Assembly: GCF_030272615.1 (NCBI RefSeq)
Contig: NC_081405.1
Coordinates: 153,963,113-154,027,112 of the forward strand
From: Cryptomeria japonica
Lineage: Eukaryota; Streptophyta; Pinopsida; Cupressales; Cupressaceae
Direction of reading: 5' to 3'
Length of the DNA: 64,000 nucleotides
Part shown: piece after piece, positions 1 through 12,500 of the stretch
Numbering within the stretch: position 1 is the first letter of the stretch
Layout: each line of letters starts with the position of its first letter
Notes under the pieces: model-generated
The model's database searches: none
The model's input: only the letters and a program-made list of their open reading frames with translations
What the model was told of the DNA's origin: nothing
Translations under genes and position numbers: made by a program

Positions 1-170
1 ATCGCATGACTATCTAGCATTTTGCTATTCATGTCGGTGAATTTTTGCCCCATCGTATGGCTATCCAGCATAACACAACTTGCTACCCATATTGGCGAAC
101 TCTTGCAAATCATTGCCCTATCATATGACTATCTAGCATAACACACTTTTCTACCGATACTGACGCTCTC
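1..170. repeat. Degenerate tandem repeat, about three units
   Basis: Three imperfect units begin at about 1, 52 and 121. Each opens with a variant of ATCRTATGRCTATCYAGCAT and continues with a CTAYYSATRYTGRCG-like stretch. Units are 50-70 bp and diverged. The array probably continues left of the window. I see no coding potential. Confidence 0.5.
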
Positions 171-1720
171 TCTTTTATCATGGCAACTTTTATTCCTTAT
201 CTTTCGTAATAAGATTTTTCCTCCATTAAGCAGGGTTTGTTTCTATTATGTTATCTTACCTATCTTATTTATCCAATGTTCAATCAATTTTTTTACTAAC
301 ACATGGGACTACAGCCGACGTGTTTGTCATGGAATAGCTCAACAAAATTTACCTCTATCTCAAGTCATCTAGTTGGGGGCAACCTCGTCTGATCGAAAAA
401 TGTTGATTCATCTTCATGAATCTTGATATCATATCTCTACTTTAGCTTCACATTTCTCAACAAAGATATGCTCGCTAAAGTGGGGCCAAAATGTTATGTC
501 GTAAATTGCATCATGTGCAATTCCCGTCATATAAGCATCTTTTCTCCAAGTCGATGGAGATCATGTATCATCATATTTGTCATTTTTTTCCACATGGATC
601 ATCTTGTCAACTAGAAACTTGTCTTTATCGACCATGTTGGCCAATTGACCACGGGACTCTAGCGTACCACAGAGACATCTGTGCACTGCGCTAGCATCCC
701 ACAAAACAGACAATCTATAGGTGGTTGTTTGTGTGTTATGCCTGCACCCGAAAGAGTTCCTAACACCTCTGTCCATGGCCATCGACGTCGAGATTCATAT
801 AGGAGGCTATATATTTCACATTTCTAACCTTTCTTGGGACTTCTTGATCGTTTGGAGATACTTTGAGCTCTGGGCATCCATTTTTCTCTTATCTTGCACA
901 TACTTTCTAGCATCTTGAGGGCCACCATTGTTGTAGTCTCTTGAATAGCTCATGGTGTTGTCTTCACAAGTGTTGGAAGGGGAATTCACTTACTTTCCTT
1001 GGTTTATTTGCATATTCATAATATTTTATTTCAATCTATCTATTATCTTACTCATGTTACTTTCATCTTTATCGTTCCATTTTCACCATTGCTATAATAT
1101 GGGTTGTCCGTGGAGGTGGAAACACTGAAACGGGGGTTTGACTAAGACAGACGTCTAAACACAACCCCCAACATTTTCCTTCTTGCTTGTGTGTAGGTTT
1201 ATAGTTGTGGGAAGGCGATCATCTTGCATGAGGCTTCAATCGTGGACCGATTGTGATTTTCCCTCATTCCTTTTTCTTACTTCATTCTAGTATTTCGTAT
1301 TTTGTGTTGTTAGCTTAATTTGTCATTTTTTCTGTTTATTTAATAATATAGTCACATCTATCATTCTTGTACGATCTTTGTACCTCATTTGTATAGGACG
1401 AAAGCACGTTGTGCTGATGTCCTAGTTCCACGCGCTCGTCCTTGGGATAGAGGCTTAGCAGAGTTGTTCGAGAACTCTATTTGTTAGTCATTTACCTTAT
1501 TTTATATTTAGTTTTACATTTTCATGCCCTGACTCGCCTTTAGTGCCAGTTTATGTGAGGTAGAGCGAAGGTAGGTTTGTTCCTCGAGGTTCATAACCTT
1601 GAGGGTGGTAAATCTCGTCCTCTACACTCTATATATACGTGGGATAATTTGAAATTTGGAAATTATGATAATTTTTCACTAATTAACTTGATTATTTTAT
1701 TCAACTTCCATGCTTAAGCG
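171..1720. other. Unclassified repeat-like DNA, no gene seen
   Basis: Short open frames on both strands show no recognisable domain, and codon use looks random. The stretch around 1100-1620 has the feel of an old LTR or untranslated element region (an alternating GC-rich and T-rich block with a TATATATA motif near 1630), but I found no paired LTR, primer site or protein similarity to support that. Confidence 0.4.
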
Positions 1721-1734
1721 AAGTCATTTTTTAT

Positions 1735-2015
1735 TGCATTCAAAATTATTTGAGAATCACCCTCAAGATGGAGATGCTCAATGCCCAAACTACTCGTCAA
1801 GTTTACAACGAGTGAAACCGCCATAACTTCAACATCATTATTTGTTCCATCCTCCAATCTCTAGGTGCCTGTAGCTATAGTATTCCCACTCCAATATTGG
1901 GCAATGCATCCAACTCTTGAGAATCTGTTGAAGTTGATCTTGATCCATCTCTCCTCTAGCTTCTCCCAAACTACATCCCTCGAACTTGGTGGATTTGGAT
2001 CAACCCAATTATGCC
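1735..2015 (-). mobile_element. LINE fragment, RNase H domain relic
   Basis: Read on the minus strand, this stretch gives a plant LINE-type RNase H: a WIKINF start, a GCIA..WSGNTIATGT strand pair, NNDVEVMAVSL (the helix carrying the second acidic residue) and HLHLEGDSQIILNAIKN (the conserved GDS motif). Such a domain normally sits at the C-terminal end of LINE ORF2. Reverse transcriptase is not visible next to it, so the copy is 5' truncated or decayed. The frame holds at least one stop and lacks some consensus residues. Confidence 0.6.
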
Positions 2016-2287
2016 CATTAACAAACAAATTTACATAGCCATTATTATTAAAATAATAAATATTAAATTACAATCAAAATAAAAGAATATAAATTATGAA
2101 GTTCATAATCACATTTTCTAAGTTATTCACATGTCCATAAATTTTTTGAATCAATTAGATGGAGAAAAGGTAATTTCTACTAACATTTTGTTAAAAAAAA
2201 TTACATCTATTATTAATCAAGACAAATAAAAAAATCATCTATGATTTGTTAAAAAAAGAATTATAAAGAATTACAAAGAACCACTCG

Positions 2288-2512
2288 CCTATATATATAT
2301 ATATAAAATAGCATTTTGTACGATTTTCAAAATGTGCAAAACACAACGGATTTAAACGAAATTTTCAACATAAAATCTTCATGATCTTCATCCCCATTGC
2401 TGTAAAAACGTCGTGTTTTGCACATTTGAGGATTTTTTTATTTTTTTTAAATCAATACCATTTTATGTGTAGATTAGCCTGTTCCATATATATATATATA
2501 TATATATAACCC
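2288..2512. repeat. Foldback (MITE-like) element bordered by TA microsatellites
   Basis: The arms pair as AATGTGCAAAACACAACG (about 2331-2348) with CGTCGTGTTTTGCACATT (about 2409-2426), with weaker pairing outward to a TTTTATAT/CATTTTATGTG stretch. Both sides end in (TA)n runs, about 2291-2304 and 2487-2508. This is the layout of a small non-autonomous element that inserted at a TA run. No coding capacity. Confidence 0.4.
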
Positions 2513-2843
2513 TTTTAAAAGGATTTTACATCCTCTCTTTAGTACGCTTGGACCATCTTACATTGATAAATGATTTGCAATGGTTCGTAGATAAGAAACA
2601 CTCTCAAATAATTATATAGTTCTTTACAAAATCAATAGACTTTTCAAAGGGAAAAAACTTTGTTACATTTGTGGTACTATGACCAAGGTAGACAGCTGTT
2701 CATATGAAAAATTGACTCATTGAATGAATGAATGAATGCTTTTAATAAGCCAAACAGTCTATGGGACCCACGGATAGCCAGTAAAGAAGACTATGCAAAA
2801 ACCAAAGACCAATCTTAAACTGTGTAAAGATCACGGCAATAAT

Positions 2844-2950
2844 ACAAAAATTTGGTTCAAAGATGCCACACTGGTAATTGGTGGAAGGTTAGACTTATTA
2901 ACAAAAATTTGGTTCAAAGATGCCACACTGGTAATTGGTGGACTTATTAA
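2844..2950. repeat. 57-bp tandem duplication upstream of the phosphatase gene
   Basis: Two near-identical copies of ACAAAAATTTGGTTCAAAGA plus the following 21 bases start at 2844 and 2901. The second unit lacks the seven bases AAGGTTA. The near identity suggests a recent event. It lies about 640-750 bp upstream of the start codon. Confidence 0.85.
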
Positions 2951-3427
2951 TGTTCTCATCCTATCTCACACGTCTCTTGGCTTTTATCTCATTACCCAGT
3001 CAAACACATCGATCCCCCAATCCACATGATTTGAGGTTTGCTTGAATATAACTCAATCATTGAACAATGAGCTCAGTTGCAATGAAAACTTGTCTTGTAT
3101 ACTTGACTTACGTTGATATATTCTGTGGGCACATAGTTATCTATTATGTGCACACAAGTCATTGGATTCGTGGCCTTTTTAGATGATGAACCTGGGTGGG
3201 TAGCCTACAACTTGCTTCGTTCATGTCTGACCTTTTTAAATTTACAGACTTCACCCAACTTGTCTTCAATAATAAAATGACTCGCTTTAAACTTTTCAGC
3301 ATGTGAATAGAATAATTTAGCATCTGGAAAAGTCCGAAATCCAGATTCCAAGAGAAGTCAATGCTTTAACACTGAGTAAATTCAAACTAAGAATACCCGT
3401 TATGTGTAATCTCCAAGTCAAGGCTAT

Positions 3428-3436
3428 AATTATATA
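3428..3436 (+). promoter_or_regulatory. Possible TATA element of the phosphatase gene
   Basis: ATTATATAG lies about 155 bp upstream of the chosen ATG, a plausible place for a TATA box with a leader of about 100-130 nt. AT-rich DNA makes such matches common, so this is weak on its own. Confidence 0.3.
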
Positions 3437-3446
3437 GAATTTGAAA

Positions 3447-3467
3447 GCATATCCTCACTGCATATTC
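3447..3467. promoter_or_regulatory. Two adjacent P1BS-type motifs (GNATATNC)
   Basis: GCATATCC (3447-3454) and GCATATTC (3460-3467) both fit GNATATNC, the binding site of PHR1-type MYB factors that switch on phosphate-starvation genes. They lie 5 bp apart and 125-145 bp upstream of the start codon of a purple acid phosphatase, a class often induced by low phosphate. The motif match is seen directly; the regulatory role is inferred. They fall just downstream of the possible TATA element, so the true transcription start may lie further down. Confidence 0.5.
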
Positions 3468-3591
3468 CAGTTTAGTTGTCATCCTCACCAGATCTTCAGG
3501 GACTGGGCAGGTCTCATCTTGCATTTATTAATTGTGGGGAGATGACGGATGTGTGATAAGCAGAGTTTTGTGTATACGATTAGAATGCAAC

Positions 3592-6500
3592 ATGGATTCC
3601 CAGAGGAAATTTTCAAGTTTATTCGTTTTAGTCGTGTGCTTGAATGCTGTTGTATCATTTGCAGCAGCGGGAGTTACCAGTAGATATGTGAGAAGGCTTG
3701 AAGCAACTCTGGATATGCCCATGGACAGTGATGTTTTCAAAGTTCCCGAGGGTTACAATGCTCCTCAACAGGTAACAAATGAGTTGCTATAAAAATTTGG
3801 AGTCTAGTTGTAAGATTCTCAATTTTAAAATTCTAGTTTCTTCTATTATGAAAATGAAGATTGCAATCAAATGAACAGGCTGTATCTTGTTGCCTATCAA
3901 TTTTTTAACATTCTACAAGATTTTCAGTCTGTCAAAGTTTTCGTAGCATGGCTGGTTGCAAGTTGACTCACCCTTTGGCATGGTAAGACATTGACTGGTC
4001 CACTTAATGTGACTGTCAAATGTTTAATCCATTGTCAATGTGCACAAATAATGAATCTCCAAAACAAAATCTGTTACAACATTTCTTTAGGCAGAACTTC
4101 TATAAACCTGTCAAGTGACCCTTGGTCTATCAGGGGAGTTGTTGAATGGTTCACAAAGAGACGACATCTATGCAGGGATCAGAATGCTCTGTTGATCAGA
4201 ATTTTTAATTAATTAAAAAAAATTTAAAATGGTTGTATTCTTATTTTATTATTTTTAAATTAATTAACAATTTCAATTCTGATCCCTACATAGATAAAAG
4301 TTCATAAAGAGCCGCCTACCAGGGGTAATATCTTGCTTAGTGCAGGTCCCAACAGCATATCCTCTCGAATAATAAATATATATTTTTTTTTTTAAAAATC
4401 ATTTCCGATCATATTGACATTGTTGTTTGCCATCATGTTTGCCATTCCGGTTTCTAGTTTCTGACCAAAACTACTTTTATTAATAATATACTTAAAAACT
4501 CTAAGCTTTGTAATACTAATGAAACTGAAGATGAAAATCGTTTCCTGCGTATTGGTTCAATATAATTTTAAGAATATAGTAGTAAATCTTCTAGTTTATG
4601 AAAATCAGGGTTAGTTTGACTTTATTTACAATATGCTAAATCACCCCAAAAAATGTTCTGAGTCATAAATAACATATGATTTTTTACCTAGGTCCAACAG
4701 ATTTCTGTGTCCGTAAAAATTTCATTAATTCGGTACTCAATGTATGAGGAATATAAACGTGGCGTATCTTACTATGTTCATCTTGACTATTTTAGGAAGC
4801 ATTAGAACTACAGTTTTTACCCAGTTCCTTGCTGATTACAGCCGTCACAGTTCTGAAGATTTGCAAAAATGTTATAAAGGCTTTCTCTGTCCCTTGGTTC
4901 TATTGCACAGAAATATTGTTGTTGTCAATATCTCTTTTGTTTAACACCAAATTTCACAAGATATGCTTGATTTTGAACAATTAAATTAAGTCCACTATCT
5001 ACATTGTTTACTATGTTAGGAGCAACAAGGGATCAACATTCTATGCAAAGAGTTTGAGAGTTTCTGAGTGCTAACTCTCCGGCAAATGTGAAGGAGAGTT
5101 TCTAAAGAATTAAATGCAAGATTCTGATTCTAATCATTCTATTTAGGATTATCTGTTAAAAGGCTTTAATTTTGATCTAATAAATACCTTATTTCCAGGT
5201 CCACATCACTCAAGGAGACCTTGTTGGTAAAGCTGTAATTGTATCATGGGTTACACCATCAGAACCTGGATCAAGCACTGTTTTATATGGAACCAAGGAG
5301 TACAAGTACAAGAATGCAGCAAATGGTATTGTTACAACTTATAAGTACTACAATTATACATCGGGATATATTCATCATTGCACACTGAAGAACTTAAAGG
5401 TATTTATACACCCGAGAGAATTTCCTTTTATTGCACAATACGTCAATATACTGTTCCCTTGCAGGAGAATGTGTAATTTCATTTCTAAAGAGAGAAACTT
5501 GCATTGCTAGACTAAAGTAGATTTAAGCCACCTTGTTCAAGTAGCATGGAAAGGTTTTAAAGAAAAAAAATCTGCAATATATTGCCTTCTTATGTAATAA
5601 TTCATCCTTCATGGGCCTGGGACCAGAAAATTGGCTTTTGATAGTGCAAACTAGTCACACATATGCCAAGAAAGGATAAGTGAATGCATGATCTAACAAA
5701 TGAAATAATGTGATGTTTTGATGCTGATGATGTGCTGTTGATAGTCTATGACTATGTTAAGGGTCAGCACCCTGGTTAACGCTGCTTTACTAATAAAAAA
5801 CAAATGAATTAATGAGTTTTGACATATAGAGATGCTTAATCCGTAGTTGCTCAAAATTTATGCAAAGGATTTCACAAGTGGTAATAAACTATAAATACAT
5901 GCACAAATATGAAAGCTTGCTTATAAAAATGTTAATTAAATTTTATCAAGTTTATCAGGCACCAGACTATGGCCAGAAAGTTTTTATAAAATGATTAAAA
6001 CATCTGCCACACAGATCTAGGCATCCACAAATTATAGTCAACATTAAACACATGAGAAAAATATAATAATATATTAGAATTATGTGTGTATTCTATTTGT
6101 AAAGCAATTATTGATATTGAATCTCAGCTAAAATCTCAAGTCGAGTGTCATCATGACTTTGGTGCCTTAACTTTATAATACAATTTTTTTCAAAGGTAGA
6201 TTCTAGTTCTGTACTTTTCTTCAAGAATTTTTTCTTCAGTGCAAGGCAATATATTCAATTTTTCTTCATTTCTTCTTATTGCAGTTTGACACAACATATT
6301 TTTACAAGATTGGAGAAGGAAACACAACACGTGAATTTTCATTCTCAACTCCTCCAAGACCCGGTCCTGATGCCCCATATACTTTTGGTGTCATTGGTAA
6401 GTCCAGCTTGGAATATTATGTATCACTATTCTAATTTGTTTTAGTTTAGTTATAAAGCAACTTTTTTGTTGACATGTCTAACTTACTAAATTTTAGCTGG

Positions 6501-9500
6501 TTAGATTATGCTTCCTATTCTATGTAGTTTTGATTTGGCTTCCCACCCTCATTCAAATGAAATACTCTTGGCAATAAACTCCAGCTTGTTATAGATAGGG
6601 CAGCCATATACGGCCGAAATTATAAATGTATAAAAGAGGTTTCTGTGTAAAGAGAAAAACAAATTCGCATACATCTGTAGCACAATCTGGACAGTAACAT
6701 TCAATCACAAAAATTCCAGAGTCACTGGATACTTCCCCTGACTTGTTTGGATACATATATTTGTGAATCAGATGGCAAATATGGATAGGATACTGTGGAT
6801 ACAGCATGGATATAATAACCAAACGTTTCCACATACAAGCCTATATTTGGGCTGTATCCAATCACCCTCTGCGGCATCCATAAAGGCTTTATGAAAACAT
6901 TCAAAATTTGAAAAAAAAAAAAAAATGTATAACACAAAATATGTGTGCGAGCGTGCACACACACACAAAACAAAGTCACAAACTTAATATACAAATAAAT
7001 AAAAATGTTATAAACAAAAATATAAAAACATCCCATATATGCTTGCTGCTGTTTCTGGATAAGATTGTGTGTGTGTTTACATCAATGTTTTGGATCACAT
7101 TAGTGATCCATCATCAGGATTTTAGAGGGTGTGATCCAAAATGTTGATGCAAAAACACACACACAATCTTATCCAAAAGCAGCAGCAAGCATATATTATG
7201 GATTGTGGAAAACTGATATCTTTAACAACATATATAAATAAATATTTTTTAAATTATGTTCTATACCCTTCAATGTATAAATAATTGAACTGTAAGCATA
7301 TGCATATTTTACAATTGGCATGTCTGGCTTATTTGTATCTATACCCAATGTCGTATTTGTTTCCATGCAATTCTGCAAAATTCATTATGGCACTGAAAGC
7401 AAGTTTTATCCTATGTCTTACAATGAAGCATGCTTATATTTTCAAATATATGTTTGATTGTTCTACAGTACAGAAATACCAAAAATTCTATAAAGCAATA
7501 CTAATTGGAATGGAAATTTCACAAGGATAAAAATACCTATTTACTGATTTAGCTATCACCTTTGGTTTTAACTCTTTCATACTGCTACAGTAAGAGCTAG
7601 TCTAGTTTTGCCCCAACTCCAATTCACTTAAAGGTAATAGTAAATCACGCTCATGATAAAGTGTACAATACCCTTGTTGTGGATATGATTTCCAAGTCAT
7701 ATTGAGGACTAAAAGACTATTACAACCTAATCATAACAACTTGCTATGTTCCACAAGGACACATCCCCTAGGAATTTACACCCTTCCTACACGGTGAGCA
7801 CAGGGACAGGTAAAAAATTTCCCAAGGAATATTCCCTAAAAAACTGTAAACATTTCTGGTTATGCTGAAAAAATCACAAGGGGCAACTAGAAACGGTAGG
7901 GTATGGCTAGTCATCCCTGAGACAGCCAAGAGACACCTAGATGTTCCTTCACCATCCCGAGGATGGCTAACCATCCCCTATGGCCCAACCTACAAAAATT
8001 TCAATTGAAAAAGAAAACAGAAAGGGGTGTGGGGTAAGGGCTACATGGATGCCCGTACCCCTTAACAACAACCCTAAACTAAAACAAAGACACAAACACC
8101 TAAAAACAAAAAATTTCCTCGTTTTTTCCATTTTTTATAGCAACTGTAAACTTCTTTTGTAGCAACAAAATACTATTGCACAACAACTAAAGACTTGCTG
8201 CGCAGCAACTGAAAACTTATTGTATAGCAACAAAAGACTGTTGTGCAGCAACTGAAGATTTTGGGCATTAACTATTGTGCAACATCTAGAGCTTTTGGGT
8301 ATCAACTATTGTGCAACATCTAAAGATGGGCATTACACTTAGTCATTTGAGTCTTAATCCTTTTTTAAATAATTGTTTATAAAAACATTTGCTCCTTATC
8401 TCACCTGTTGTGTGGTCATTAGATTTGCTTTGGTAGATGAAGAAAGCAATTCATAGCAAAGATCCTGATTTGGGATCATATAGGAGCATATCATGCCCAT
8501 GGTGATGTGACGAAACAGTATGAAAACCTCATTTTATATGGTAGCCCGTGCTTTCAATCCCAAATGGTATGTGCTAATGCCTCAGAGATTTTCTCCTTTT
8601 GATGATAGAAGTGGTGAAAGATGGCCCATGAAGGCCCTTAGAGAGATATATAGCAATGAGAAGGCAACTATACTTCAAACACCGTGGCTTTTCTTTTGTC
8701 AATCTTTAGGGTCCAACATCTAGAAACCAAAGGTGAGGATAAAGAGGGCTACATAAAATAAATTCAACTTCATTATACTCTATTAGACAATGGAAATGGC
8801 ATGGCAATGATGGAGGAGAATTAAGGATACTTCCCACTGCCTTCTTTCACAATGTGCTAGTTCCACTATTGTAGAGAAGAACTGATCCACGTACAACTTC
8901 ATTCAATCAATTAAGAGGAAATAGGCTTAACTCCCAATGAGCTGAGAAGTTGGTGGTCATACATCGTGCTCTAGGACTTCAAGATTGACAAATTCTACAT
9001 GCATGATGAAATGCTAATTCCAAAAATGCCACACAAATTGATGAGGTATAGAAGGGATTGGTTGGGATTCCATTGGATGAAGGAGTCTTAATATTGGTAG
9101 CGACTCAAATTCAAAATTTGATTTTGATTTACATGAAGATGAAGCAGAGAGGCATAGCAACAACAGATTTAATTGTCCACATTTTGTCATTTTGCAGTTG
9201 AGACCTTTCAGCCTTTTCGTTTTGTTGTATGTGTATTGAATCTTGATAATGAGAACTCAAATGATTAGACATTGAAAAGTTGTTAATTTGTATGTTGACT
9301 CGTGTGAATTCTCAATTCAGCTATAATGTTTCATAATGTAGTTATAAATCAATATGGTGAATGTGTTATTATATGAAAATTTGAAATTTCTTATATTTTT
9401 AAATTTTCCCTATTTTTAATTGTTCTCTTGGCATCCCCTAAAAAATGGCCTCCCACAAAAACCATCCCAGATATGCATCTCCATGTACCCTACCATCCCT

Positions 9501-12500
9501 ATCCTGAAAAATCGGTGGAACATAGAAAACAAGTAAACCTCCTCAATAATGGCACAAGGTAAGGAATCAAAGTGTACGTTTGTGATCTAACCCTTTAATT
9601 GATCATAGCAACTTCAAGGAAAATCCTACCCAACTAGAACAGTCACAAGCTGAAGTAGTAGCAAGGTATGAAGGCCCTTGTCACCTCCAATCATCTGACA
9701 ATATGTGACAAATGTTGATAGGTTAGTTGCCCGGAAAAAGGGCACTCATAGAATTGGCCTAACAGAAAACTTTAGTGTTACGTATATAAACAAGCATTAA
9801 TTGATACCTTCATCAAAATTGCATCATCTTTTAGTGATAATCTACATCAAAGATATTTAGTCTTTAAGATTAAACTTCCATCATAGGAAGTATGATCTTT
9901 GCTAATAGGGGATTTTTTATTCAATTATGCAGTTTAGGGTATCTGAAGTCTAATTGGAAGATCAGAAACATCGATTTACACTTTTTGGGGCAATCTACAA
10001 CTTACTTCATTCTAAATTTATAGGAAGTCTTTTGCAATTCTTCATGCTATAGAGATAATTGTTCAGCAGCTTCTTGGTGATAGTAACCTGATTCCTTACA
10101 AGATTGACTGCAAGCTTGCCTTTTTTGTAAGTGTGAACCCAACAAGTTACAAAAACTTGCCAGGCATTTTTCCATTAGTGAACTGTTTATGAAGAATGAA
10201 TAGTCACTCCACTCTTTGCAGTTTCCATCAGCATAGTGGTGATAGAAACCTGATTTCTTATGATATTGACTGCAAGCTTACCTTTTTTCAAAGTGTCAAC
10301 CCAACAAGCCACAAAACATTAACAGAATATTTTCTATTCATGAACTGTCTATGAAGAATGAATATTATATGCTTTAAAGTTTCCATCATCATACAATACC
10401 TATGGAAAAGCTATGAAATAATGACACCACCCCTTAATGAAGTATATGCTAGTCAAATATTATTCTGAGGAAGATGACTGGCAGCCAAGATGCGTTTCTA
10501 CTTAAATACCTATTCTCCCACAGAATCGAAGAGCTTTAACACAGAGAGCAACCTCCTCAAGTGCAAAGGGAATGTGAAAACATAAAATATCCATCTAGCA
10601 TTGCATTGTAATGCCCAATTCCATGCCATTGCCTTCAGTGCATATGATAGTAATGCCTTGTACATGACTCCTCTTCTATTTGGCACTAGTCATAGGAAGA
10701 GTTTAGCCTTGAAGCCCTTGCTGATAGATATGCTATGAGTAAGTTAACTGCCTCAGAGATTGCGTGGTAATATTTGATTTCCAAACAGGCATTAGTAAGT
10801 TAGCTGCCTTAACATGGTGCTGTTGAAAGCTTCCAGGAAATCAAAATCTAGGAAATCAATTGACCTCATGAATTAATTAAGGCCTCGTCTTAAATGAGAA
10901 TTGTAAAGTCACGGACCAGCTTGTTCATTAACTCATTATTATCACCTCAATGATAATTTAGAATGCTCTTACCAGTGATGTTACTATATAGAAAGCATGT
11001 TCACCTCATTTAAGAAGGGTGCGCCCTTAGTTTTCAGTGTAGGAAAACAACCCAAAAAGATCAGAAACCTTAAACCTTATCTGTCCCTAATATGTCACTT
11101 ACTGGACCCTGCTGCTATTATTTAAGCTAATTATTATGAAACTGTCATGTTCTTTAATAAGGATCTTATCAACCAGAAACACTTTTTAGCTTTTCCATGA
11201 ACTTTTTTATAGTTGCAAGTGAAACCTTACAGATAAAGTGTGTATGCAGGGGATCTTGGTCAATCCTTTGACTCAAATAAGACCCTTCAGCATTATTTGA
11301 AGTCCAAAGGACAGGCAGTTTTATTCGTAGGAGATCTTTCCTATGCAGACAACTATGAATTTCATGATAATAGGAGATGGGACTCATGGGGAAGATTTGT
11401 TGAAAAAAGTGCAGCTTATCAACCCTGGATATGGACAGCAGGAAATCATGAGCTTGATTTTGAACCTGAGATTGTATGTGTACTTCTCTTTAAGCATTAC
11501 TGTTTTGAGGATAATTAAATGTTTTTAATTTTTATCACAAATTTGCTACTTGAAATTGTGTACACTGCAAAAACCACTACTAACATAATTAAGAAATTAA
11601 TTTGTAACTTGGTCTAATTGGTTGTGTTCTTTTAGCTTCTTTGGCCCTTATATTTCTCAACTAGAGTCCAAATATTAGTTATTTAAGAAAACTGATGTTT
11701 TAAATGGAAAATATGATTTCAGAAGTAAAATAGTATAATAATATTCAACATGTTAGTATTTATTTTTATTAGCAAGGAGCCCTTTTCTGAAAGTTTTAAG
11801 TATTTTACTGACAACATCAAAGTCAGATTATACAAGTCACGTAGTTGTAAGGGATTCGAGAGAATAAATAACTTGGAAGACTTCTTATTAAAAAAAATTG
11901 ATTCCAGAAAATCTATACATCTTCAACCAATGTTACTAAGAATAAAATGCCCCCGACTTTCCCAAAATTGTTTCTAAAACTTCTCCATGTAAATGCTAAT
12001 CCATTGCCATATGGCAATAATGATAATTTGTAAAGAACCCAACAACATAGGCCGGTAGTCAATAACACAACAAAACTTTAAGAAACAGAAAATTAAAGAG
12101 AAAGAATAGCAATGCCAGTAAATACTTTAGACAGATAAATTTTTAAAAATAAATCTTTAAACTCATCAGTGCTCTTGCTACACTTTCCAACAGTCTTGAT
12201 TTGTAATTTAAATTGCTCAATCACCTGATAATAGAGGAAACCATACATAAAGCATGTATTTCTATATATCCATACTGCACGAACAAGTGGTTTAACTACA
12301 AGCAGAAATTTATGAGCTTGAGAAGTTTAGCAGGTCTCAAATTTTCTCCACACAAGAAAATATATAAATGGGGTGTTGATACTTTTTAATTTAAGCATAA
12401 AGAGGATTTATATCATTTAGTTCAAAGACCGGTCATTAGACCTTCCCACTCCCCTGGCATACACAGAAGATATGCCCATATATAACCTCACCAATAAAAA

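Noticed and set aside
3532-3591. Upstream ATG at 3532 as the phosphatase start
   Set aside because: It would add 20 residues ahead of a good signal peptide. The ATG at 3592 puts the signal peptide at the N-terminus and gives the usual family length.
6722-7036. Minus-strand ORF of 104 codons in intron 3
   Set aside because: Rich in F/I/Y from an A-rich tract, overlaps other short frames and has no domain.
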